Positions 49,910-57,366 of a DNA stretch of 60,864 bases are shown piece after piece. The position numbers and the translations under genes are program-made. Each line of letters begins with the position of its first letter. Position 1 is the stretch's first letter. The notes under the pieces were generated by a model. The model did no database searches. It had not been told where the DNA came from and saw only the letters and a list, made by a program, of their open reading frames with translations. The DNA is from Clostridiales bacterium (GTDB lineage Bacteria > Bacillota > Clostridia > Oscillospirales > Oscillospiraceae), in contig JAHAEW010000010.1 in the NCBI GenBank assembly GCA_018374635.1, forward strand, positions 1 to 60,864, in the 5' to 3' direction.

Positions 49910-50565
49910 CTGTGACCCAGCGTCTTTATGAGGCCGCCCGACCCATTTGGGAGGCCTGCCATGCCCATCCCTTTGTCACCGGGATTGGGGACGGCACCCT
50001 GGAGGTGGAAAAATTCCGCTACTTCCTGCTCCAGGACTATCTGTACCTCTTTGATTACGCCCGCGTCTTTGCCTGGGGCGTGGTAAAGGCCCGCAGCCCC
50101 GAGCTGATGCGCTTCTTCTCGGCCAATGTGGATGCCATCCTGGGGGGCGAGATGAAGATCCACCGGGCCTACATGGCCCGCCTGGGCATTACGGAGGAGC
50201 AGGTCTTCGCGGTGCGTCCCGCCCTGCCCAACCTCTCCTACACCAATTACATGCTCTCGGCTGCCGCCGCGGGCGGTCCGGCAGAGATCGTGGCCGCCAT
50301 TCTGGCCTGCTCCTGGAGCTATGCGGAGATCGGAACACGTCTGGCCGCACGGCCCGGCGCGCTGGAGCACCCCTTCTACGGTGAGTGGGTCCAGGGTTAT
50401 TCCTCGGAGGAGTATCAGGAGACCAACCGCGCCCTGGTGGAGCGGATGGACGCCCTGGCAGCAGGGTGCAGTGAGGAGGAGTACCGCCGGCTGGAGGAGA
50501 TCTTTGTGGCGTGCAGCCGGTATGAGCTGGGCTTCTGGGAGATGGCATGGAAACTGGAAGCATGA
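49906..50565 (+). CDS. tenA: Thiaminase II / aminopyrimidine aminohydrolase TenA
   Basis: A 219-residue all-helical TenA protein. It converts aminomethyl-HMP (from degraded thiamine) to HMP, or cleaves thiamine. The active-site Cys is in ILACSWSYAEIG (about residue 133); the family Asp/Tyr residues lie in RYFLLQDYLYL. ATG 49906 is preceded by GGAGGAACTGC. Coupled by ATGA overlaps to the gene before and the ABC ATPase after. Fits a salvage route with the ABC importer and M20 hydrolase. Confidence 0.94.
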   Translation: MTVTQRLYEAARPIWEACHAHPFVTGIGDGTLEVEKFRYFLLQDYLYLFDYARVFAWGVVKARSPELMRFFSANVDAILGGEMKIHRAYMARLGITEEQVFAVRPALPNLSYTNYMLSAAAAGGPAEIVAAILACSWSYAEIGTRLAARPGALEHPFYGEWVQGYSSEEYQETNRALVERMDALAAGCSEEEYRRLEEIFVACSRYELGFWEMAWKLEA

Positions 50566-51323
50566 GCGCGCTGGCCTTTGAGGAGGTCTCCTACCAGTAC
50601 CCCAGCGAGGATTTTGACATCATCGACCGCCTCTCCTTTCAGGTGGAGCCCGGTTCTTTCCACTGCATCATCGGGGCCAGCGGCTGCGGAAAGAGCACCA
50701 TTTTCCGTATGACCAACGGTCTGCTTGCCCCCAAGGGTGGGACCATCCGGGTAGACGGCATGCCCATTGCCGGACGCAAGGGCTACTGCGGCTATATGCC
50801 CCAGAAGGACCTGCTCTTCCCCTGGCGGAGCGTGGGGGAGAATGTAGCCCTTCCTCTGGAGATCCAGGGCGGGTACAGCCGGAAGGAGCGGCGGGAGAGG
50901 GCGGAGGAGGCACTGGCCGATGTGGGCCTGCCCGGCTGCGGGGATAAGATGCCCCAGGAGCTCTCCGGGGGGATGCGGCAGCGGGCCGCCTTTGCCCGCA
51001 CTATGCTCACGGGCAGCGACCTCCTCCTTCTGGACGAGCCCTTCTCGGCTCTGGATTTTCTCACCCGCATCTCCATGCAGGAGTGGCTCCTGGACCAGTG
51101 GCGGCGGCGCCGCAAGACCATCCTCTTTATTACCCACGATGTGGAGGAGGCCCTCTTTCTCTCCCAGAGTGTGCTGGTGGTGGAGTCCACCCCCATCCGT
51201 GCCCTGACCGAGATCCCGGTGCCCGCCTCCGATCCCCGGGACCGGTCCTGCCTGAAGGACCCGGCCATGGTGGAGCTGAAAGAGCAGCTCATTGCGCTGC
51301 TGAGAAAGCAGGTGGCGGTATGA
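50562..51323 (+). CDS. ThiZ-like ABC transporter ATP-binding protein
   Basis: A 253-residue ABC ATPase of the nitrate/sulfonate/taurine family. Walker A GASGCGKST is at about residues 38-46, the signature LSGGMRQRAAFAR at about 135-147, Walker B LLLLDEPFSALD follows, then the His loop FITHD. It powers uptake of a thiamine precursor with the following two genes (ThiXYZ arrangement). ATG 50562 overlaps the tenA stop. Confidence 0.92.
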   Translation: MSALAFEEVSYQYPSEDFDIIDRLSFQVEPGSFHCIIGASGCGKSTIFRMTNGLLAPKGGTIRVDGMPIAGRKGYCGYMPQKDLLFPWRSVGENVALPLEIQGGYSRKERRERAEEALADVGLPGCGDKMPQELSGGMRQRAAFARTMLTGSDLLLLDEPFSALDFLTRISMQEWLLDQWRRRRKTILFITHDVEEALFLSQSVLVVESTPIRALTEIPVPASDPRDRSCLKDPAMVELKEQLIALLRKQVAV

Positions 51324-52075
51324 AACGTGCGTGCAGGACCAATCTTCCGGCCCTGATCTTTCTCTTTGCCCTGCTGTTGCTGTGGCAGGCGGGGGCCATG
51401 GGACTGGATGCGGCCTATATCCTCCCCTCTCCCGTTCAGATCCTCCAGACGCTGTGGGAGCTGCGGGGCCCCCTCTTTACGGTCCATCTGCCCGCCACCA
51501 TGGGAGTGACCGCCATCGGACTTGCCATTTCCCTGGTGCTGGGCCTGGCTCTGGCGGTGGCCATGGACGCCAGCGCCCTGGTGCGCCGGATGCTCTATCC
51601 CCTGGTGGTGATCTCCCAGACCATCCCCACCACCGCCATTGCCCCCCTCTTCGTGCTGTGGTTTGGGTATGGGATCTGGAGCAAGGTGCTGGTGACCGTG
51701 CTCATCACCTTTTTCCCTATCACCATCACGGTGTATGACGGCCTGCGCTCGGCCCAGACCGAGATGGCCGAGCTTCTCCTCACCTACGGGGCCACCCGGC
51801 GGGATATCTTTCTGCGCATCAAGGTGCCCTGTGCCCTGCCCTACTTCTTCTCCGCAGTGAAGATGGCCGTGCCCATGAGCGTTATCGGCGCGGCCATCGG
51901 CGAGTGGCTGGGAGCCAAGAGCGGGCTGGGCTATTTCTCCCGGCGGATGATGACCCAGCTCAACGGCGCAGGGGTCTTTGCCCCCATCGTGCTGCTCTCC
52001 CTGGCCGCCATGCTGGCGGTGGGGGTGGTGGCTCTGCTGGAAAAGAAGATCGTCCGCTGGCGGGGCGAATCCTGA
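51320..52075 (+). CDS. ThiX-like ABC transporter permease
   Basis: A 251-residue binding-protein-dependent permease with six membrane segments. The EAA-type loop that docks the ATPase is seen as LTYGATRRDIFLRIKVPCALP (in two halves, residues 155-175). Its start overlaps the ATPase stop (ATGA). Belongs to the SsuC/TauC/ThiX family; the context makes a pyrimidine moiety of thiamine the likely cargo. Confidence 0.92.
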   Translation: MKRACRTNLPALIFLFALLLLWQAGAMGLDAAYILPSPVQILQTLWELRGPLFTVHLPATMGVTAIGLAISLVLGLALAVAMDASALVRRMLYPLVVISQTIPTTAIAPLFVLWFGYGIWSKVLVTVLITFFPITITVYDGLRSAQTEMAELLLTYGATRRDIFLRIKVPCALPYFFSAVKMAVPMSVIGAAIGEWLGAKSGLGYFSRRMMTQLNGAGVFAPIVLLSLAAMLAVGVVALLEKKIVRWRGES

Positions 52076-52097
52076 GACACAGAAAGGAAATGGAACC

Positions 52098-53117
52098 ATG
52101 AGACGACGCAAACTGGCCCTGGGCCTGAGCGCCCTGCTGCTGTGGAGCGGCGCGGGCTGCGGGGCCCCGGGAGAGACTCCCGCCCCCTCTGCCGGCGGGG
52201 AAGAACTGGAGACTGTGGATGTGGTGCTGGACTGGTACCCCAACGCAGTCCACGCCTTCCTCTACGAGGCGGAGGAAAAGGGATATTTTGCCCAGGAGGG
52301 CTTGCAGGTAAACATCCTCTTCCCCTCCAACACCAGCGACCCCCTCACCATGACGGCGGCGGGCAAGGCCGACATCGGTTTTTACTACCAGGAAGACACC
52401 ATCATTGCAAAGGCCAACGAGGATGTGCCCGTGAAGGTGCTGGGCGCAGTGGTGCAGGAGCCGGTGGCCGTGGTCTGCTCCCTGGCGGAGAGGGGCATCC
52501 ACAGCGCCTCCGATCTGGTGGGCAAGACCATCGGCTACTCGGGCACCCGCTTCGGCGAGGTGGCGGTGGAGCAGATGCTCCAGGGTGTGGGGGCCTCCCT
52601 GGAGGACGTGGAGATGATCGACGTGGGCTTTGATCTGATGAGCGCCATGACCACCGGCAACGTGGACGCCACCTATGGATGCTTCCTCAACCATGAGATC
52701 CCCGCCCTGGAGGAGCAGGGCTTCCCCATGGACGTGATGAAGGTCACCGACTACGGGGTGCCCAACTACTACGCCCTCATGCTGGTCACGGGTGAGAAGC
52801 AGCTGGAGGAAAAGCGGGACACCTACACCCGCTTCCTGCGGGCCTGCGAGAAGGGCTTTGCCGATATGCAGGCCGATCCGGAGGAGGCCCTCCGGCTGCT
52901 GCTGGCCAATCAGGACGAGGAGAATTTCCCCCTCACCGAGTCGGTGGAGCGCAAGAGCTTTGAGGTGCTCCTGCCCCTGATGGACCGGGAGGGCGGCGCT
53001 TTCCTCTCCCAGGACGAGGCGGTCTGGCGGGAGAACATCGACTGGCTCCGGTCGGTGGGCATGATCCAGGAGGGCTTTGATCCGGCGGAGGTCATGGTGG
53101 ACCTCCTGGGCGAATAG
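52098..53117 (+). CDS. ThiY-like substrate-binding lipoprotein
   Basis: A 339-residue NMT1/THI5-like binding protein. The signal peptide ends at a lipobox (LLWSGAGC, Cys near 20). The segment VVLDWYPNAVHAFLYEAEEKGYF (in two halves, residues 37-59) is the THI5-family block that binds formylaminopyrimidine in ThiY. It presents an HMP precursor to the ThiXZ-like importer. ATG 52098 follows AAAGGAAATGGAACC. Confidence 0.92.
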   Translation: MRRRKLALGLSALLLWSGAGCGAPGETPAPSAGGEELETVDVVLDWYPNAVHAFLYEAEEKGYFAQEGLQVNILFPSNTSDPLTMTAAGKADIGFYYQEDTIIAKANEDVPVKVLGAVVQEPVAVVCSLAERGIHSASDLVGKTIGYSGTRFGEVAVEQMLQGVGASLEDVEMIDVGFDLMSAMTTGNVDATYGCFLNHEIPALEEQGFPMDVMKVTDYGVPNYYALMLVTGEKQLEEKRDTYTRFLRACEKGFADMQADPEEALRLLLANQDEENFPLTESVERKSFEVLLPLMDREGGAFLSQDEAVWRENIDWLRSVGMIQEGFDPAEVMVDLLGE

Positions 53118-53125
53118 GAGCGGCC

Positions 53126-54343
53126 ATGGACGAGCGGGAAAAGCAAGCCCTTCTCCGTCTGGCCCGGACCGGGGCGGAGGAGGTCCTCCCCCGGCAGCTG
53201 GCCCTCCTGGGCGAACTGTGCGCCCGGGACAGCGGCACCGGACTGGAGGCGGGGAACGAGGCGGTGCGGCAGCTCCTGCGTCCCCTGCTGGAGGAGCTGG
53301 GCGCGCAGACCGAGGAGGTCCCGGCCCCCGGCCTTGGAAAGCATCTGGTGGCCCGTGTGCGGCCGGAGGGAGCGGTCCAGGGCCGTGCCCTTCTGGCGGC
53401 CCACCTGGACACGGTGTTCGGCCCGGGCGCGGCGGCGGCCCACCCCTTCCGTGTGGAGGGAGACTGGGCCTGGGGCCTGGGCGCGGGAGACTGCAAGAGC
53501 GGCGTGCTCATCTCCCTGTTCGGCGCCCTGATCCTGCAAAAGGCGGGTCTCCTCCCGCCCTGGGAGCTGACGTACCTCTTTACCTGCGACGAGGAGACCG
53601 GCTCTCAGTCCGGCCGGGAGCTCTACCGCCGGGAGACGGCGGGAGCCGACTGCGCACTGGTCTTTGAGGGCGGCCGGGAGCGGGAGGGACGGCCCTGCTT
53701 TGTCACCGGCCGCCGGGGCGTGCTCCTGGGCTCCATCCAGGTGGAGGGCCGGGAGGCCCACGCCGGAAAGGCCTATCTGGAGGGGCGCAGCGCCGTGCTG
53801 GAGCTGGCCCATCAGATCATCCGGCTCTATGGGTTCAACGACCTGGAGCGGGGGATCTATTTCAATGTGGCCCCCATCTCGGGCGGCCGCCCCAACGGCG
53901 TGGTGGCGGGAGAGGCCCGGGGAGAGTTCTGCTGCGCGGGCATTCCGGAGAACCGGGATTTTGCCGCCATCCAGGAAAAGCTGGACGCCATGGCGGGACA
54001 GGTCACGGTGGAGGGATGCCGGGTGGCGGTGGAGTACCGCACCCTCTTCCCCGCCATGGAGCCGGGAGAGGCCAACCACCGGGCCTGGACGCTTCTGGAG
54101 GAGCCGTGCCGCCTCCTGGGCCTCCTCCCACGGGAGATCAGCGACCCCTCCGCCACCGACGCGGCGTATCTGAGCACCTTTGGGGTGCCCACGGTGGACG
54201 CCCTCTCCGCCCTGGCTGAGGACATCCACACCACCCGGGAGCGGGTGTCCATCCCCTCCATCCGCCAGCGCACCGCCCTGTGCGCGCTGACCCTGGGGCT
54301 GCTCCCCCGGCAGAAAGGCGCACTCCGGAACCCCTGCACGTAA
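53126..54343 (+). CDS. M20-family amidohydrolase, YlmB-like position
   Basis: A 405-residue M20 metallopeptidase (carboxypeptidase G2/ArgE-like). Metal ligands: His in AAHLDTVFG, Asp in GAGDCKSG, the Glu pair in CDEETGS and Glu in FEGGRERE; the lid domain has REAHAGKAY. In Bacillus the thiamine-degradation operon pairs ThiXYZ and TenA with YlmB, an enzyme of this superfamily that deformylates N-formyl-aminomethyl-HMP. The same genetic setting here suggests the same reaction. It is the last gene of the TPP-controlled operon and the last host gene before the prophage. Confidence 0.85.
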   Translation: MDEREKQALLRLARTGAEEVLPRQLALLGELCARDSGTGLEAGNEAVRQLLRPLLEELGAQTEEVPAPGLGKHLVARVRPEGAVQGRALLAAHLDTVFGPGAAAAHPFRVEGDWAWGLGAGDCKSGVLISLFGALILQKAGLLPPWELTYLFTCDEETGSQSGRELYRRETAGADCALVFEGGREREGRPCFVTGRRGVLLGSIQVEGREAHAGKAYLEGRSAVLELAHQIIRLYGFNDLERGIYFNVAPISGGRPNGVVAGEARGEFCCAGIPENRDFAAIQEKLDAMAGQVTVEGCRVAVEYRTLFPAMEPGEANHRAWTLLEEPCRLLGLLPREISDPSATDAAYLSTFGVPTVDALSALAEDIHTTRERVSIPSIRQRTALCALTLGLLPRQKGALRNPCT

Positions 54344-54410
54344 AAATGGAGGGAAAACAGAATATATTGCCGTTTGTCAAGAGTAAATGCACAAAAAAGC
54401 AAAAATAATT

Positions 54411-55457
54411 TTACGAGGCCAGAATGAGGGCCATTTCCTCGCGGAAAAGCTGCTCGGAGCACAGATAACCGAACATTTTCCGCGGGTAGTTGTTGAGCCA
54501 TGCCTCGATCCGCTTGGTCTCCTCATAGGAGACCGTGCTCAGGTCGGTGCCCTTCGGCAGGTGCCGACGTATGAGGCCGTTCTGGTTCTCATTGGATCCG
54601 CGCTCGCTCGGCCGGTAGGGGTGGCAGTAGTAGACCTCGGTGCGGGTGCCCTTGCCGCTGGCGCTTCGTTCGATCCCGGCGGCGTCGGCAAACTCGCAGC
54701 CATTGTCGCAGGTGATGGATCTGAATACCTTCGGGAACAGGTCGCCGTACTTGGCCTCGAGCCCGTCAATCGCAGCGACGACGCTGGCGGCCGTCTTGTC
54801 CGGCGACGGTATAATGAGCTCCCAGCGCGTTTTCCGCTCGGTCATCACGATGTAGGTGTTGCTGACTCCTTGGCAGCTTTCGACGCTGTCCATCTCCCAG
54901 TGTCCGAAGGTGCTGCGGTCGTTGATGTGCTCGGGCCGCTCCTCGATACTCCGGCCGGCGGGCTTGCGGGGCATGGATCCGGCCGGGCGCTCCGGCTGGT
55001 GGCGCTTGCCGTGCTGCGGCAGCATGGAGACGGTCAGCTCGTCGCCGAAGATCTCGCCGCGGATGTAGTTGTAGGCGGTACTCGCGCAGATGTGGGTCTT
55101 GAAGGGCCAGCCCTTGACCTCGGCCTCACCGATCGCGGCCTCCGGGCTGTACTTCTCGTCGCGGATCTTGGCGATCAGGTAGTCGGCCAGCTCGTAGTCG
55201 TTGCCGATCTTCAGCTCCGGCCCCTTGGCGCGGAGGTTGGCCTCATAGCGGGCCTGTGCGCCTTCGGGGTTGTATCTGGTCTCGGTGGTGTAGTCGCTGT
55301 TGAGGTGCTCATAGGTGCACCGCTTCAGCTCCCGGTAGATGGTCGTATGATGGACGCCGAGCTCCTTGGCGATGTCCGTCGGCTTCATTCCTGCGCGGAT
55401 GAAGGCGTCGAGCTGGATGCGCTTGGTCGGCGTCAGATGGCTCCAGTGCTGTCCCAT
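54411..55457 (-). CDS. IS30-type DDE transposase at prophage boundary
   Basis: A 348-residue IS30-family transposase. The N-terminal HTH (ADIAKELGVHHTTIYRELKR-like, about residues 25-45) precedes the catalytic DDE core: Asp in GHWEMDSVE, Asp in ITCDNGCEF and Glu in ERGSNENQNG. It looks intact, with GGAGGGGAACACA before ATG 55457. I could not find matching inverted repeats in about 60 bp on either side, so it is not evidently a free-standing IS. It is the outermost gene on this side of the prophage and shares its strand; it could serve as the phage's own integration or transposition enzyme. Confidence 0.9.
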   Translation of the reverse strand: MGQHWSHLTPTKRIQLDAFIRAGMKPTDIAKELGVHHTTIYRELKRCTYEHLNSDYTTETRYNPEGAQARYEANLRAKGPELKIGNDYELADYLIAKIRDEKYSPEAAIGEAEVKGWPFKTHICASTAYNYIRGEIFGDELTVSMLPQHGKRHQPERPAGSMPRKPAGRSIEERPEHINDRSTFGHWEMDSVESCQGVSNTYIVMTERKTRWELIIPSPDKTAASVVAAIDGLEAKYGDLFPKVFRSITCDNGCEFADAAGIERSASGKGTRTEVYYCHPYRPSERGSNENQNGLIRRHLPKGTDLSTVSYEETKRIEAWLNNYPRKMFGYLCSEQLFREEMALILAS

Positions 55458-55482
55458 TGTGTTCCCCTCCGTGATAAAAGAA

Positions 55483-55507
55483 AAGGGGCGGCCCGCCGGC
55501 CGCCCCT
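55483..55507 (-). terminator. Terminator between HTH gene and transposase
   Basis: On the minus strand the hairpin ggggcggcc / ggccgcccc is followed by TTTTCTTTT. It ends the HTH gene transcript before the transposase. Confidence 0.85.
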
Positions 55508-55515
55508 TCTGTGTG

Positions 55516-55779
55516 TCAGTGTTCCTCGTACTTTTTCAGGAGCTCGAGCGTCTCCTCGTCTGTGATGATGTCAGCCAGCCTGCACTCCAGCGCGTTGCAG
55601 ATCTTCAGCAGCGTCGGCAGCTTCGCGCCGTTGATGTCCCGGGCACCGCGCTCGTACTGCTGGAGCACCTGCACCTTGATCCCGGCCAGATCGGCGAGCT
55701 GAGACTGAGACAGGCCGGCAGCCTTGCGGAGCTTTTGCAGCCCCTCGCTTTTGTAGGTCACTTTGATCGAGATGTCCAT
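55516..55779 (-). CDS. Xre-family HTH regulator
   Basis: An 87-residue Cro/C1-type HTH protein. The HTH lies at about residues 13-67 (LQKLRKAAGLSQSQLADLAGIKVQVLQQYERG in pieces), followed by an acidic tail. It is small enough to be a stand-alone repressor. GGGAGGAACAAC precedes ATG 55779. It is downstream of a promoter with a palindrome in its spacer and of a 37-residue ORF; likely autoregulated and possibly controlling transposase expression. Confidence 0.92.
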   Translation of the reverse strand: MDISIKVTYKSEGLQKLRKAAGLSQSQLADLAGIKVQVLQQYERGARDINGAKLPTLLKICNALECRLADIITDEETLELLKKYEEH

Positions 55780-55831
55780 GTTGTTCCTCCCGCTTGACTT
55801 TGCCGTGGTTTCGTGGTTATAATGAAAAGGA

Positions 55832-55858
55832 ACGGCGGGCGGGATTTTTCCCGCCGTC
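55832..55858 (-). terminator. Hairpin after the 37-aa ORF
   Basis: A stem acggcggg / cccgccgt around a T-rich loop, with no clear T tract in the minus direction. It lies between the 37-residue ORF and the HTH gene and may only modulate readthrough. Confidence 0.45.
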
Positions 55859-55866
55859 CTTCGACC

Positions 55867-55980
55867 TTACTGCTTGGGCTTTTGGTTCGGCTTTATTGTG
55901 ATCGTAATGGTGGCAACCTGTTCACACTTTAGAGCCTGTTCCAGTAGCTCGAGCAGTTTTTTCATCTGCTCAGCATCCAC
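55867..55980 (-). CDS. Tiny ORF ahead of the HTH gene (37 aa)
   Basis: A 37-residue protein beginning at GTG 55980, with AAAGGAGGCAAAGCC upstream, a very good ribosome site. It reads MDAEQMKKLLELLEQALKCE, then QVATITITIKPNQKPKQ: an amphipathic helix and a short beta strand. No family known. First gene after the promoter at 56051-56079. Confidence 0.6.
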   Translation of the reverse strand: MDAEQMKKLLELLEQALKCEQVATITITIKPNQKPKQ

Positions 55981-56050
55981 GGCTTTGCCTCCTTTCCGCG
56001 GTTTTGTTCTCCTTTCTTTCTGTACTCGGCTATCCCTTGCCTGTGATTAT

Positions 56051-56079
56051 ATTATAGAGCATTTGCTCTATAATGTCAA
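56051..56079 (-). promoter_or_regulatory. Promoter with palindromic operator in the spacer
   Basis: On the minus strand, perfect consensus TTGACA (56079-56074), 17-bp spacer, TATAAT (56056-56051). The spacer and -10 form an inverted repeat with 11-bp arms ATTATAGAGCA and TGCTCTATAAT separated by two bases (56051-56074). A repressor bound here would cover the whole promoter. Confidence 0.85.
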
Positions 56080-56130
56080 GCATAATTCGGCAGATTTTCA
56101 ACATTTTCCCGCGTTTTTCCACAAAAAAAG

Positions 56131-56157
56131 CCGCACGGCGTCGCTGCCGTGCGGTTT
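56131..56157 (-). terminator. Terminator after the start-less HTH frame
   Basis: On the minus strand a 9-bp stem (ccgcacggc / gccgtgcgg) is followed by a run of seven T, just past the TGA at 56160-56162. Confidence 0.85.
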
Positions 56158-56159
56158 TC

Positions 56160-56399
56160 TCATTCTTTCCCGAGCAGGTGGTTGATGGTGGTGCCGAGAG
56201 CGGTCGCCAGATAGTCCAGCTCGTAGTCAGCGACGACTCTGCTGCCGTTTTCAATCCGGCTGATGACCTTCTGCGTGACGTCCAGCCCGATGATCTGGAG
56301 CTTGTAGGCGAGCTGTTCCTGTGACAGGTTTGCCCGCAGCCGCTCCTCCTTGACTCTCTCCCCGGAGATGTTGCACCTGCCGTCTGGTTTGTATATCTT
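56160..56399 (-). pseudogene. Cro/C1-type HTH regulator lacking a start codon
   Basis: The minus frame 56399-56160 encodes a convincing 79-residue phage regulator: KIYKPDGRCNISGERVKEER, then LRANLSQEQLAYKLQIIGLD, an HTH with VISRIENGSRVVADYEL and the end TTINHLLGKE. It is followed by a good terminator. Yet no ATG, GTG or TTG exists in this frame: upstream it reads AGG GAG GCG AGG GCT GCG AAG ATA after a TAA at 56420-56418. A fair ribosome site (GGGAGGCGAGG) is present, so the start codon seems to have been lost or is non-standard. Divergent from the 56529 gene. Confidence 0.65.
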
Positions 56400-56424
56400 C
56401 GCAGCCCTCGCCTCCCTTTACGCT

Positions 56425-56509
56425 AAAGATGACTATGCAATATTGACTTTACCAGTTTTGGCATGGTAATATTATGCCAAAGATGACTAAACACTAATAA
56501 ATACAAAGT
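56425..56509 (+). promoter_or_regulatory. Promoter/operator region of the 259-aa phage gene
   Basis: -35 TTGACT (56443-56448) with a -10 TAATAT (56467-56472). An inverted repeat TTTGGCAT / ATGCCAAA (56457-56464, 56474-56481) overlaps the -10. The 11-mer AAAGATGACTA is repeated directly at 56425-56435 and 56479-56489, and AGTCATC recurs inverted at 56503-56509. Several operator sites for one or two regulators are likely. Confidence 0.65.
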
Positions 56510-56528
56510 CATCAGGAGGAGGTACTGC

Positions 56529-57308
56529 ATGGGGCTGTTTAGCTTTCTGAAGAAAAAGGAGCCAGAGCCGGCTCCTGCGATCACGGCCACGATCCACGCT
56601 CAGACCGTAGAAGTGAAGCAACGGACGCGCGGCGAGCTCCCGCTTGCCGAGATCGGCGGCTATGTGAGCCCGTCCGGCGGTTTTGTAAACTATGGGCGTT
56701 TTTGCGTTACTGGTATGAACTCCAGCACGGGGAGAAAAAACACGAAACGATATGAGGCACAGACCGAGGCTGACGCCAGAGCTGCGGCTGCGGATGATGG
56801 CCTCGTTGAGCCCATGACTGTGCAGGTGGAGCCGCAGATCCCGCCGACCGATCGGCAAATGGACTACGCGCTCGAACTCGAGGCCATGCTCCCCGCCGGC
56901 GTATGCAAGGAGGACGTCAGCGCGATCATCAGTAGGATCACCGACGAGGACGAGGCTGCACCAGATCCCGGCCTTTCGTTGTATGCGCACGCCTGCGGGG
57001 TGAAGTTTTCGCGCTTTGTCGGTGAAAAGGCTCTGCTTTCGTATATGGTCAGCCAGATGCACGGAGCCGCTCGGGGCGAGTTGTATGCTTATGCCGTTTA
57101 CCGGCAGGAGAGCGGTGGAAGGTTCAGCGATCCGCGTAGTCTTTCGGTGTATGAGTTTCTGCGCAGTTGCGGGGCTGAGATTGCTGAAGATCCTGCCCTG
57201 CTGAAGTCTCTGGAGGATCGTGATGTCTATGACTTCGCAGGCCCGAACAGAGGCACGAAGGTTTACAAAATGGCCGCCGCCATATTGAAGCAGTGTGGGG
57301 CCCTATAA
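56529..57308 (+). CDS. Prophage cargo protein, unknown
   Basis: A 259-residue protein without a recognised domain, on the plus strand while the surrounding phage genes are on the minus strand. The N-terminus MGLFSFLKKKEPEPAPA is basic/proline-rich; a beta-rich domain (about 25-85, QTVEVKQRTRGELPLAEIGGYV) and a helical domain (about 110-250) follow. GGAGGAGGTACTGC gives a strong ribosome site. Its own regulated promoter and reversed orientation are typical of a lysogenic-conversion (moron) gene. Function unknown. Confidence 0.7.
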   Translation: MGLFSFLKKKEPEPAPAITATIHAQTVEVKQRTRGELPLAEIGGYVSPSGGFVNYGRFCVTGMNSSTGRKNTKRYEAQTEADARAAAADDGLVEPMTVQVEPQIPPTDRQMDYALELEAMLPAGVCKEDVSAIISRITDEDEAAPDPGLSLYAHACGVKFSRFVGEKALLSYMVSQMHGAARGELYAYAVYRQESGGRFSDPRSLSVYEFLRSCGAEIAEDPALLKSLEDRDVYDFAGPNRGTKVYKMAAAILKQCGAL

Positions 57309-57319
57309 AACAGGAAAAG

Positions 57320-57348
57320 CCCGCCCGGGATCTCCGGGCGGGTTTTTT
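57320..57348. terminator. Bidirectional terminator
   Basis: A 10-bp stem (cccgcccgga / tccgggcggg) with TTTTTT to the right, between the plus-strand 259-aa gene and the convergent endolysin gene. Confidence 0.9.
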
Positions 57349-57366
57349 GTGCTGTGAAGTTGCGGA

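Noticed and set aside
54411..55457. A complete stand-alone IS30 insertion sequence
   Set aside because: I compared about 60 bp on each side and found no matching inverted repeats or target duplication, so only the transposase gene is annotated.
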